The notes beneath the pieces were generated by a model. The model ran no database searches and was not told the DNA's origin. It saw nothing but the letters and a program-made list of their open reading frames with translations. Position numbers and translations under genes: made by a program. From MED-G78 sp964343355 (GTDB taxonomy: Bacteria > Pseudomonadota > Gammaproteobacteria > Magnimaribacterales > D2472), in the NCBI GenBank assembly GCA_964343355.1, contig CAYFJC010000053.1, positions 1 to 6,146 on the forward strand: a stretch of DNA of 6,146 bases, read 5' to 3'. How positions within the stretch are numbered: position 1 is the stretch's first letter; each line of letters begins with the position of its first letter. Positions 1 through 5,767 of this stretch are shown here, piece by piece.

Positions 1-19
1 ATTAAAAACTTTAGATTCT

Positions 20-1357
20 TCATAAAACAATACTCGGAAAGATTAATACCAGTATGAGTATTAATAATTGAATCAAGATAAATGGTATTACACCTTTGTA
101 TATTTCAGAAGTTTTAATACTAGCATCAGCAACACCTCTTAAATAAAACAACGAGAATCCAAACGGAGGAGTTAAAAAGGATGTTTGAAGATTAATAGCT
201 AAAAGCACTGCAAGCCACACCGGATCAAAGCCCATCATTAAAAGCGGCGGGGCTACTAAGGGAACAATGACATAACAAATTTCAATAAAATCCAATATGA
301 ACCCAAGCAAGAAGACTATCAGCAATACAAATATTAAAGCTGCATAGGGCCCACCTGGAATAGCGCTAAAAATAAGCTCTATAAGATCATCGCCGCCTAC
401 ACCTCTAAAGATTAAAGAGAATATAGAGGCGCCTATTAATATAGTAAATATCATTGTGGTAACAATTGCAGTTTTCTCACTGGTCTCTTTCAAGAATCCC
501 AATGTTAGTTTTCCATTAACCAATGCAATGATCATGGCACCCATGGCACCAATCGCTGCCGCTTCTGTAGGAGTGGCAATGCCTCCAATAATAGAACCCA
601 ACACTAAGACAATAAGCATTAGTGGTAGAGCAAGAGTTTTTAATATCTCAGCACTTGGTGGTGATGTTGCATCAGGTGAGAAATAAATATTTGGATTTTT
701 TGAATTTTGATAAATGGTATACATCAAATATGAAGTACAAATAAGAATTCCAGGAACAATTGCTCCAATAAAAAGATCGCCAACCGTAACTGTTTTTTGA
801 GAGAAGATGCCCATATTATTTTGAGCCCTTTGATAAGCATTAGACATAACATCACCTAGTAACACGAGAGCAATTGATGGTGGAATGATTTGTCCCAAGG
901 TCCCAGTAGCTGCAACAAGACCTGTAGAAAAATCTTTTTTATAACCCTGTTGAATTAAAACTGGCAGGGACATTAAACCCATAGTCACAACAGTTGCACC
1001 TACTATTCCAGTGCTAGCTGCCAAAAGGGCACCCACAACAATAATTGAAATACTTAGACCACCGCGAATATTCTTAAAAGCCAATGCCATATTTTCGAGC
1101 ATTCTTCCGGCAATACCTGATCTTTCAAGGATAGTTCCCATAAATATAAACAAAGGTACAGCAAGCAAGGTAACATTATTCATAATCCCAAATATTCTTA
1201 AGGGAATGCTCTTAAATATATTGGGATCAAAGATTCCAGCAGGTATACATAGCAAAGAAAAGAGAATTGATACCCCTGCAAGCGTCAACGCAACTGGATA
1301 ACCCAGCAACAATGCACCGCAAACTAATACTAATAATAATAGTGGGATTATTTCCAT
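20..1357 (-). CDS. dctM: TRAP transporter large permease, DctM-like
   Basis: This is the large membrane subunit (about 12 hydrophobic segments, 445 residues) of a tripartite ATP-independent periplasmic transporter, which uses the sodium gradient to import a substrate delivered by a periplasmic binding protein. Family hallmarks seen are GYPVALTLAG (19-28), AVPLFIFMGTILERSGIAGRML (about 66-87), GTLGQIIPPS (152-161), GIATPTEAAA (259-268) and TSFLTPPFGFSLFYLRG (392-408). A longer hydrophilic loop near 172-192, ending in VGDLFIGAIVPG, resembles the mannitol/chloroaromatic and alpha-keto-acid branch (COG4664), which fits its partner. The substrate cannot be read from the permease. The start is supported by AGGA four bases upstream and a 10-base overlap with the small permease gene, indicating translational coupling. 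Only 19 bases follow the stop, so whether a dctP gene comes next is unknown. Confidence 0.95.
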   Translation of the reverse strand: MEIIPLLLLVLVCGALLLGYPVALTLAGVSILFSLLCIPAGIFDPNIFKSIPLRIFGIMNNVTLLAVPLFIFMGTILERSGIAGRMLENMALAFKNIRGGLSISIIVVGALLAASTGIVGATVVTMGLMSLPVLIQQGYKKDFSTGLVAATGTLGQIIPPSIALVLLGDVMSNAYQRAQNNMGIFSQKTVTVGDLFIGAIVPGILICTSYLMYTIYQNSKNPNIYFSPDATSPPSAEILKTLALPLMLIVLVLGSIIGGIATPTEAAAIGAMGAMIIALVNGKLTLGFLKETSEKTAIVTTMIFTILIGASIFSLIFRGVGGDDLIELIFSAIPGGPYAALIFVLLIVFLLGFILDFIEICYVIVPLVAPPLLMMGFDPVWLAVLLAINLQTSFLTPPFGFSLFYLRGVADASIKTSEIYKGVIPFILIQLLILILVLIFPSIVL

Positions 1358-1821
1358 AAGATCCTAGAAGCTTTATATAAAAAAGCTCCAATTAGCGTTA
1401 AGGGGAATAAAAATATAAAAGATTTTTGAATATACACATAAGCCAAACCACCTGGCTCAGTTGATGTTTCTTTAATACTCCAAGACATATGGATAAGATC
1501 AATTGAGTAGACAAAAATTATCACACATACAGGTAATAAAAATATGATGCCACAAACCAAGTTAACCATATCTTTGTATTTTGAGTTAGCTTCTCGATAA
1601 AAGATGTCTACGCGAACATGTTCATCTTGATTGAAAACATATCCAGCACAACCCAAAAAGATAAGTGAGTGAAAATACATGACCAATTCCTGAAGATCAG
1701 TTCTTCCTATTCCAAAGAAATAACGACTTACGATAACTACAACCATTAGCAAAGTCATGACGGGAATTAGGTAAGAAATATTCTTCCCTATTAAATTTAT
1801 GCATTTTTCTACAACTTTCAT
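1348..1821 (-). CDS. dctQ: TRAP transporter small permease, DctQ-like
   Basis: This is the small four-helix membrane subunit of the TRAP transporter (157 residues, normal for the family). Likely membrane segments are near residues 15-35, 47-65, 87-107 and 131-150. Distinctive motifs are DLQELVMYFHSLIFLGCAGY (42-61), DEHVRVDIFY (66-75) and EPGGLAYVYIQKS (122-134). The last two are typical of the mannitol/chloroaromatic-type small permeases (COG4665), and the large permease downstream appears to be of the matching type. The gene ends inside the start of the large permease (shared ATGGAAATAA). A weak GAG-containing stretch lies about 7 bases before the ATG. It is the first gene of the unit and diverges from yaaA across a 36-base gap. 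Assignment as a TRAP small subunit is firm; the substrate (an organic acid is the usual type) is inference. Confidence 0.9.
   Translation of the reverse strand: MKVVEKCINLIGKNISYLIPVMTLLMVVVIVSRYFFGIGRTDLQELVMYFHSLIFLGCAGYVFNQDEHVRVDIFYREANSKYKDMVNLVCGIIFLLPVCVIIFVYSIDLIHMSWSIKETSTEPGGLAYVYIQKSFIFLFPLTLIGAFLYKASRILWK
1362..1365 (-). promoter_or_regulatory. Shine-Dalgarno site of the large permease gene
   Basis: AGGA followed by TCTT and then the ATG at 1357. It lies inside the last codons of the upstream small permease gene and supports the chosen start. The spacer is short (4 bases), but the site stands out in a window where most starts have no such motif. Confidence 0.5.
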
Positions 1822-1844
1822 TAGAAGTCTCTTAAAGATTTCGT

Positions 1845-1850
1845 TAGAAT
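1845..1850 (+). promoter_or_regulatory. Candidate -10 element for yaaA
   Basis: TAGAAT ends 7 bases before the yaaA ATG, so transcription would begin at or next to the A of the start codon. Only a poor -35 match (TTAGAA, 1821-1826, spacer 18) is present. There is no Shine-Dalgarno motif before yaaA, which fits a leaderless or nearly leaderless message. This is inferred from spacing only. Confidence 0.3.
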
Positions 1851-1866
1851 TATCACTATGATTATA
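1849..1866 (-). promoter_or_regulatory. Candidate -10 elements for the dctQM unit
   Basis: On the minus strand a perfect TATAAT occupies 1866-1861 and a second -10-like GATAAT occupies 1854-1849. They would give leaders of roughly 33 or 20 bases before the ATG at 1821. Neither has a convincing -35 hexamer at 16-18 bases, and in an AT-rich genome such hexamers also arise by chance. TATAAT lies inside the first codons of yaaA, so the two divergent promoters would overlap. Confidence 0.35.
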
Positions 1867-2625
1867 GTTCTTTCCCCTGCGAAAACATTAGATTACTCAG
1901 TTCCAACTACTGAGAATCATACCGCGCCTCAGTTTTTAAGCCAATCCAGTAAACTTATTAAGACTCTGAAAGTAAAAGAACCAAAGGATATAGCATCCTT
2001 AATGGGTTTGAGTGACAAGTTGGCGACTCTTAACTTTGATAGATATCAATCATGGACTGCTAGTAAAACTGAGTCTGCTGAATCCAAAGCATCTTTATTT
2101 GTTTTTAAAGGAGATGTATATCAAGGACTAAAAGCAGATGAGCTTTCAAAGAGGGATATTAAATTTGCACAAAAGCACTTAAGAATATTATCAGGACTTT
2201 ATGGAATTCTCAGACCATTAGATGTCATCAAGCCATACCGTCTGGAAATGGGAACTAAATTACAAACTGATTCCGCTTCAAACCTTTACGAGTTTTGGGG
2301 CAATAAGATTCAGGCAAATATTACTGCTGAACTTAAATTACAAAAATCTAATTTATTAGTTAATTTAGCCTCAAAAGAATATTTCTCTGTTCTAGGAAAA
2401 ATGCCAGAGGATATCAATGTAGTTTCGCCAGTATTTAAAGATTATAAAAATGGCCAGTACAAGATTATTAGTTTTTACGCTAAAAAAGTAAGAGGGACTA
2501 TGACCAATTGGCTAATTAAAAATAAGATTAAAGATGCAAAAGATATTAATAAATTTGCTGAAGAGGGTTATTATTTTTCTAAGGAGCTATCGACTCTAAC
2601 TGAGCCTGTTTTTTTAAGGGACTAA
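1858..2625 (+). CDS. yaaA: Peroxide stress protein YaaA (DUF328/UPF0246)
   Basis: A 255-residue cytoplasmic protein aligning end to end with E. coli YaaA (258 residues). Family motifs in order are LSPAKTLDY (5-13), FKGDVYQGL (83-91), LRILSGLYGILRPLD (108-122), KPYRLEMGTKL (125-135), VNLASKEYF (168-176) and KIISFYAKKVRGTMTNWLI (202-220). In E. coli YaaA is induced through OxyR and lowers free intracellular iron during hydrogen peroxide stress, limiting Fenton damage to DNA. That role is family knowledge; I cannot see an OxyR site here. The start is fixed by the conserved N-terminus, which begins at the first residues of the family. The 3' end overlaps the stop of the convergent crotonase gene by 4 bases, with no terminator between. 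Codon use looks like that of the neighbours. Confidence 0.95.
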   Translation: MIIVLSPAKTLDYSVPTTENHTAPQFLSQSSKLIKTLKVKEPKDIASLMGLSDKLATLNFDRYQSWTASKTESAESKASLFVFKGDVYQGLKADELSKRDIKFAQKHLRILSGLYGILRPLDVIKPYRLEMGTKLQTDSASNLYEFWGNKIQANITAELKLQKSNLLVNLASKEYFSVLGKMPEDINVVSPVFKDYKNGQYKIISFYAKKVRGTMTNWLIKNKIKDAKDINKFAEEGYYFSKELSTLTEPVFLRD

Positions 2626-3482
2626 ATTAGAACCTCACCATCCTTTTCCCAAAAGCTTTTTAGCTCTTCTAAATCATCATATTCGCCTGTTTCTTTATTC
2701 ATATAAGACGTCATTGCTGCCTCCATATCTCTTCCACTTATAAGGCTTGAATTCCATGCTGCATGATAATCTAAAGAATCTCGAACACTGTGATCTCTTG
2801 CATAATTGATCTGTTTTTTGATTACGCTTGTTACTAATGGAGACTTACTTGCGATAATTTTAGCAATTTTCTCAGCCTCAACCATAAGCTCTTCATAAGA
2901 CTCAAATACATCATTTACTAATCCGAGCATTTTAGCTTCAACAGCATCAAATTTTCTACCGGTATAGGCTAGCTCTCGAACTGCAGCAAGGGGTATTAGG
3001 GTTGGTAATCTTTGAAGTGTGCCTACATCAGCAGCAATTCCTATATCAACTTCTGCTATTTTAAAGAAAGCATCAGCAGAGCAATATCTCATGTCACAAG
3101 CAGCAACCATATCAATACCACCTCCAACACAAGCACCTTGAATAGCAGCAATTGTTGGCATTCTACATTCCTCAAGTGCTGTAAAAGCATCTTGAAGCTC
3201 CAAAACTTCATGATAAAAAGTTTCTCTCATTCTGGCAGGATCCTTTTTCTTATCTGAACTGCCTGCTGAAAAGTTAGCAAGATCCATTCCACAATTAAAA
3301 TGTTTTCCTTCACCAGTTAGTAAAATTACTCTTGCTTGGGCACCTTTATCTATTTCTTTAATGATTTCAGGTAATTCTTTCCAAAACAACCGTGTCATTG
3401 AATTGAATTTATCCGGTCTGTTCATTTTAAGATGAGCAATACCATCCTTAATATTTAGTTCAAAGCATGTAGCATTATCCAT
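2622..3482 (-). CDS. Crotonase-family enzyme, probable dienoyl-CoA isomerase (ECH1-like)
   Basis: A 286-residue crotonase/enoyl-CoA hydratase superfamily protein, cytoplasmic, acting on acyl-CoA in beta-oxidation. HFNCGMDL (61-68) and GACVGGGIDM (116-125) form the CoA/oxyanion-hole regions. The segment EVDIGIAADVGTLQRLP (144-160) closely matches mammalian ECH1, and Asp124, Glu144 and Asp152 fall at the spacing of ECH1 Asp176, Glu196 and Asp204. This suggests isomerisation of 3,5-dienoyl-CoA to 2,4-dienoyl-CoA, used for fatty acids with odd-numbered double bonds, rather than plain hydration. An upstream in-frame ATG at 3527 would add 15 residues (MKCVRLLRS...), but that stretch overlaps the small ORF in another frame. 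The ATG at 3482 has GGAG ten bases upstream and begins the normal family N-terminus. It is probably co-transcribed with the small ORF. Exact substrate is inference. Confidence 0.9.
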   Translation of the reverse strand: MDNATCFELNIKDGIAHLKMNRPDKFNSMTRLFWKELPEIIKEIDKGAQARVILLTGEGKHFNCGMDLANFSAGSSDKKKDPARMRETFYHEVLELQDAFTALEECRMPTIAAIQGACVGGGIDMVAACDMRYCSADAFFKIAEVDIGIAADVGTLQRLPTLIPLAAVRELAYTGRKFDAVEAKMLGLVNDVFESYEELMVEAEKIAKIIASKSPLVTSVIKKQINYARDHSVRDSLDYHAAWNSSLISGRDMEAAMTSYMNKETGEYDDLEELKSFWEKDGEVLI

Positions 3483-3636
3483 TTTCAGCAATCTCCAGAG
3501 ACTTCTTAACAGCCTCACGCATTTCATCTACGAGTTCGAAAGTTTTATGATGAGGTAAAACAACCTTTCGATCCATGCTGAGCTTAACTAAGCCATTTTG
3601 GATTTTTTTTAAGTTTTCTATTAATTCAATGTTCAT
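3475..3636 (-). CDS. Small hypothetical protein (53 residues) coupled to the crotonase
   Basis: An ATG-to-TAA frame of 53 codons that I do not recognise. It begins MNIELIENLKKIQNG and ends EMREAVKKSLEIAENG. It is rich in Lys, Glu and Leu, with no signal peptide or membrane segment. Residues 2-24 and 32-52 look like two amphipathic helices joined by a VVLPHH turn, so a helical hairpin is plausible. The stop overlaps the crotonase start by 8 bases (ATGGATAA), and the GGAG of the crotonase lies within it, a layout typical of translationally coupled genes. ATG at 3636 is the first in-frame ATG after a stop at 3678-3676, and no Shine-Dalgarno motif precedes it. A run of eight A residues lies in codons 9-12. 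It may be a real small gene or only a transcribed leader; conservation would decide. Confidence 0.6.
   Translation of the reverse strand: MNIELIENLKKIQNGLVKLSMDRKVVLPHHKTFELVDEMREAVKKSLEIAENG
3493..3496 (-). promoter_or_regulatory. Shine-Dalgarno site deciding the crotonase start
   Basis: GGAG lies 10 bases before the ATG at 3482, inside the end of the upstream small ORF. It supports 3482 over the upstream in-frame ATG at 3527. Confidence 0.5.
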
Positions 3637-3666
3637 TGATTTATTTAAGTTAAAATATACTAAACA

Positions 3667-3674
3667 ATTATAAT
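3667..3674. promoter_or_regulatory. Symmetric ATTATAAT: candidate divergent -10 elements
   Basis: In the 49-base gap between the small ORF and the phosphatase gene, a palindromic ATTATAAT gives TATAAT on both strands (3669-3674 plus, 3672-3667 minus). On the plus strand it ends 11 bases before the phosphatase ATG, predicting a leader of only a few bases. On the minus strand it predicts a leader of about 24 bases for the small ORF. No good -35 is visible for either direction, and I see no credible Pho box. The call rests on hexamer match and position. Confidence 0.35.
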
Positions 3675-3685
3675 CTCAGTAGCAT

Positions 3686-4870
3686 ATGAAATCATTAAAA
3701 CTCAATCATTTTTCTATTTTTACTTTATCTATTTGGGCGGTTTTGTTGCTAATAATAGCTTCTTGCTCTAATAGTGACCAAGACAAGAATGAAGAAGAGC
3801 TAATAAAGATTGGTAATAAACAGTCTGAAGAAATTAATATTATTAATTTTGAATCTAATAAACCAAGAAATGTGATATTAATGATCGGAGATGGGATGGG
3901 CCCAAATCAAATCTCTCTTGCAAGAATTGCAATAGGCGGTCCAGATTACAGGCTTGCAATAGACATGATGCCGCATACAGGCATAGTACTTACCCATTCA
4001 TTTGGAGATATATATACAGATTCTGCTTCTTCAGCAACAGCCTATTCAACTGGTACAAAAACTATAAATGGTTATCTATCCCTTGATAGCAATAAAGAAC
4101 CACTTTCTATTTTGACTGAAGAATTATATGAAAATGGCTACGTTAATGGGCTCGTTGCAACATCAGCCATTACTCATGCAACGCCAGCAGCCTTTTATGC
4201 TCATGTAGACGATAGAGATAAAGAGATTGAGATTGCCCAACAGCTTATTCAAGCCAGCTCTATAAGTATTGCTTTAGGCGGCGGTAAAGAATATTTTGAA
4301 AATATTGAAGCCACAGAAGCAGTAGAAATTTTTTACTCTACAGATGAAGTTCGAAATTCTAATAATCAGAGTAACGCAAGAATTATAGGTCTCTTTGATG
4401 AAGATGGAATTATGCGAGCAGAAAATAAGCCAACTCAAAAAGAAATGACAACAATGGCACTAACGCATTTATCTAATAAAGCAGCTTCATGTAATGGCTT
4501 CTTTTTAATGTCAGAGGGAAGTCAAATTGATTGGGGCGGGCATCTAAATAATTCTTCATATGTGTTGGCTGAATTCATGGATTTTGAATCTACACTCACT
4601 GACATGATGCAGTTTGTGAATGAGGATAAAAACACACTTCTTATAGTGACTGCTGACCATGAAACAGGTGGCCTTCAATTATTAGGTCAGCAAGATGATA
4701 GCCTTAGAATTAAATTTACAACAAATCAACATTCAGCTCTTCCGGTGAATGTCTATGCTTATGGCCCAGGAGCAGATTCCTTTTCAGGTCTAATGGATAA
4801 TACTGAGATTTTTCAAAAGATAGCAGAGGCTCTAGACTATAAAAATATTCAGAAATCTAATTGCGAATAA
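3686..4870 (+). CDS. phoA: Alkaline phosphatase, predicted lipoprotein
   Basis: A 394-residue member of the alkaline phosphatase family (PF00245), a zinc/magnesium phosphomonoesterase releasing phosphate from organic esters outside the cytoplasm. The N-terminus has a hydrophobic stretch (11-26) ending in IASC, a lipobox with Cys27 followed by Ser, suggesting a lipid anchor, probably in the outer membrane. Active-site elements are MIGDGMG (66-72, Asp69), TDSASSATA (111-119, nucleophile Ser113), HATPAAFYAH (164-173) with Arg177, EGSQIDWGGH (277-286, Glu277, Asp282, His286), ADHETGG (323-329) and His349. Arg177 lies 11 residues after Thr166, as Arg166 lies after Thr155 in E. coli PhoA. E. coli Asp153 and Lys328 correspond to His164 and Trp283, the pattern I recall for the Antarctic TAB5 enzyme. 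No Shine-Dalgarno motif precedes the ATG. Symbol phoA is by family, not proven orthology. Confidence 0.93.
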   Translation: MKSLKLNHFSIFTLSIWAVLLLIIASCSNSDQDKNEEELIKIGNKQSEEINIINFESNKPRNVILMIGDGMGPNQISLARIAIGGPDYRLAIDMMPHTGIVLTHSFGDIYTDSASSATAYSTGTKTINGYLSLDSNKEPLSILTEELYENGYVNGLVATSAITHATPAAFYAHVDDRDKEIEIAQQLIQASSISIALGGGKEYFENIEATEAVEIFYSTDEVRNSNNQSNARIIGLFDEDGIMRAENKPTQKEMTTMALTHLSNKAASCNGFFLMSEGSQIDWGGHLNNSSYVLAEFMDFESTLTDMMQFVNEDKNTLLIVTADHETGGLQLLGQQDDSLRIKFTTNQHSALPVNVYAYGPGADSFSGLMDNTEIFQKIAEALDYKNIQKSNCE

Positions 4871-4878
4871 TTCCTAAA

Positions 4879-4893
4879 ATTATTTCTAATAAT
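4879..4893. repeat. Short AT-only inverted repeat between phosphatase and cysQ
   Basis: ATTATT and AATAAT flank a 3-base spacer (TCT) in the 31-base gap before cysQ. The stem is only 6 A-T pairs and is not followed by a U-tract, so it is not a credible terminator. The gap shows no Shine-Dalgarno motif for cysQ. It could easily be chance in such AT-rich sequence. Confidence 0.3.
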
Positions 4894-4901
4894 ATAACAT
4901 C

Positions 4902-5714
4902 ATGGAAATAAATCAGAAATTTCTTGAAAGTATACTAGAGCCTTTAAAGCAAACTTCTGCATCAGCCTCAAAAGCAATAATGGAAGTCTATAAAGCTGAA
5001 TCTTTTAATACAGAAATTAAGTCTGATGGATCACCAGTAACCGAGGCAGATAATAAGGCTAATGATATTATTACAATTGCCTTAAAAGAAATTACTCCGA
5101 GCATACCAGTCGTATCAGAAGAAACATATAATCCGGATGATAAGAATCCGAATGGACCATATTGGTTAGTTGATCCACTTGATGGTACAAGAGGATTTAT
5201 TAATAAAGATGGTAACTTTACGGTAAATATTGCCTTGATAGAGAATTCAAAGCCTATTTTTGGCATTATTGAAGCTCCCGTAACCTCCAAAGTTTGGGTA
5301 GGATCTTATTTTAAAAACCTAGACTCATCTGGAGGTTTAAATGGCCCTCTAAGAATAGTTATGAGTAAAAATCATCAAACAGATATTGATAAAAAATTCT
5401 TAGATCTTCTTGCTAGCAAAGATATTGAATATAGCCTGGTCGCAAAGGGCAGTTCGCTCAAATTATGCGCCCTGGTTGACGATGAGGCTGATATATATCC
5501 TAGATTTGGACCCACATCAGAGTGGGATATTGCAGCAGGACACGCATGTTTACTCCAGCAAGGTGGCAGGGTATGTCAGATGTCTTCTGGCGAACCCCTG
5601 ACTTATACAAAAGACGAATCTATCCTAAATCCTGCCTTCGTAGGCTTTAGAAATACCTACCTAAAAGAGAGATATTTAGGACTTATAAGCGAATTTTATA
5701 AAAAATTGGTATAA
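4902..5714 (+). CDS. cysQ: 3'(2'),5'-bisphosphate nucleotidase CysQ
   Basis: A 270-residue inositol-monophosphatase-superfamily enzyme of the CysQ type. It removes the 3'-phosphate from PAP, the by-product of PAPS-dependent sulfate reduction and phosphopantetheine transfer, yielding AMP and phosphate. Metal-site motifs are SPVTEAD (44-50), VSEE (71-74) and WLVDPLDGTRGFI (88-100, with Asp91 and Asp94). The segments GSSLKLC (183-189) and YPRFGPTSEWDIAAGHA (199-215, Asp209) are characteristic of CysQ rather than inositol monophosphatase. It is slightly longer than E. coli CysQ (246 residues), with about 15 extra residues before the first motifs. It starts 31 bases after the phosphatase stop with no clear terminator or Shine-Dalgarno motif, so co-transcription is possible. 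Its last two codons and stop (TTG GTA TAA) form part of a promoter-like element for rpoH. Confidence 0.93.
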   Translation: MEINQKFLESILEPLKQTSASASKAIMEVYKAESFNTEIKSDGSPVTEADNKANDIITIALKEITPSIPVVSEETYNPDDKNPNGPYWLVDPLDGTRGFINKDGNFTVNIALIENSKPIFGIIEAPVTSKVWVGSYFKNLDSSGGLNGPLRIVMSKNHQTDIDKKFLDLLASKDIEYSLVAKGSSLKLCALVDDEADIYPRFGPTSEWDIAAGHACLLQQGGRVCQMSSGEPLTYTKDESILNPAFVGFRNTYLKERYLGLISEFYKKLV

Positions 5715-5715
5715 T
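5707..5715 (+). promoter_or_regulatory. Extended -10 promoter, probably for rpoH
   Basis: TGGTATAAT matches the extended -10 consensus (TGn followed by TATAAT) exactly. Extended -10 promoters can work without a good -35, and none is visible here. It overlaps the last codons and stop of cysQ. Predicted transcription start is near 5722, giving a leader of about 46 bases for rpoH. I see no sigma-32 or sigma-E promoter consensus in the gap, although such sites are often found before rpoH in enteric bacteria. Confidence 0.45.
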
Positions 5716-5720
5716 TACTC

Positions 5721-5747
5721 TAAATATATTAGTAATTAATATATTTA
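5721..5747. repeat. Perfect 11-bp A/T-only inverted repeat in the rpoH leader
   Basis: TAAATATATTA (5721-5731) and TAATATATTTA (5737-5747) are perfect reverse complements around a 5-base loop, GTAAT. It lies at the predicted 5' end of the rpoH transcript and ends 20 bases before the ATG. There is no G-C pair and no following U-tract, so it is not a normal intrinsic terminator. ATATTTAAT occurs twice (5741-5749 and 5755-5763), so the 5' arm could also pair partly with the second copy. Function is unknown; some chance contribution from base composition is expected. Confidence 0.6.
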
Positions 5748-5767
5748 ATTATAAATATTTAATATAA

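Noticed and set aside
456..1301. Two plus-strand open frames (456-686 and 1011-1301) inside the large permease gene
   Set aside because: They are antisense shadows of conserved permease motifs and have no recognisable content or start signals.
2592..2615. GACTC-loop-GAGCC followed by a run of T near the end of yaaA, resembling an intrinsic terminator
   Set aside because: The stem has an A-C mismatch and only five positions, and it lies before the yaaA stop codon, so termination there would cut the gene. The bases encode conserved-looking C-terminal residues.
3012..3257. Plus-strand open frame inside the crotonase gene
   Set aside because: Ser/Asn-rich translation with no family resemblance, antisense to a well-conserved enzyme core; a shadow frame.
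3603..3610. Run of eight T (eight A in the small ORF message) as a programmed slippage site
   Set aside because: The frame is continuous without slippage, and homopolymer runs of this size are expected in AT-rich DNA. No downstream structure supports recoding.
3620..3685. Possible Pho box upstream of the alkaline phosphatase
   Set aside because: No pair of CTGTCAT-like direct repeats at 11-base spacing is present; only AT-rich sequence with weak resemblance.
4988..5601. Minus-strand frame 4988-5290 and plus-strand frame 5410-5601 within cysQ
   Set aside because: Both overlap the conserved CysQ catalytic regions in other frames and have no family features.
5715..5767. AT-rich gap before rpoH as a replication origin or attachment site
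   Set aside because: No DnaA boxes, repeats of fixed spacing, tRNA end or integrase gene are visible. Promoter and leader of rpoH explain the position better.
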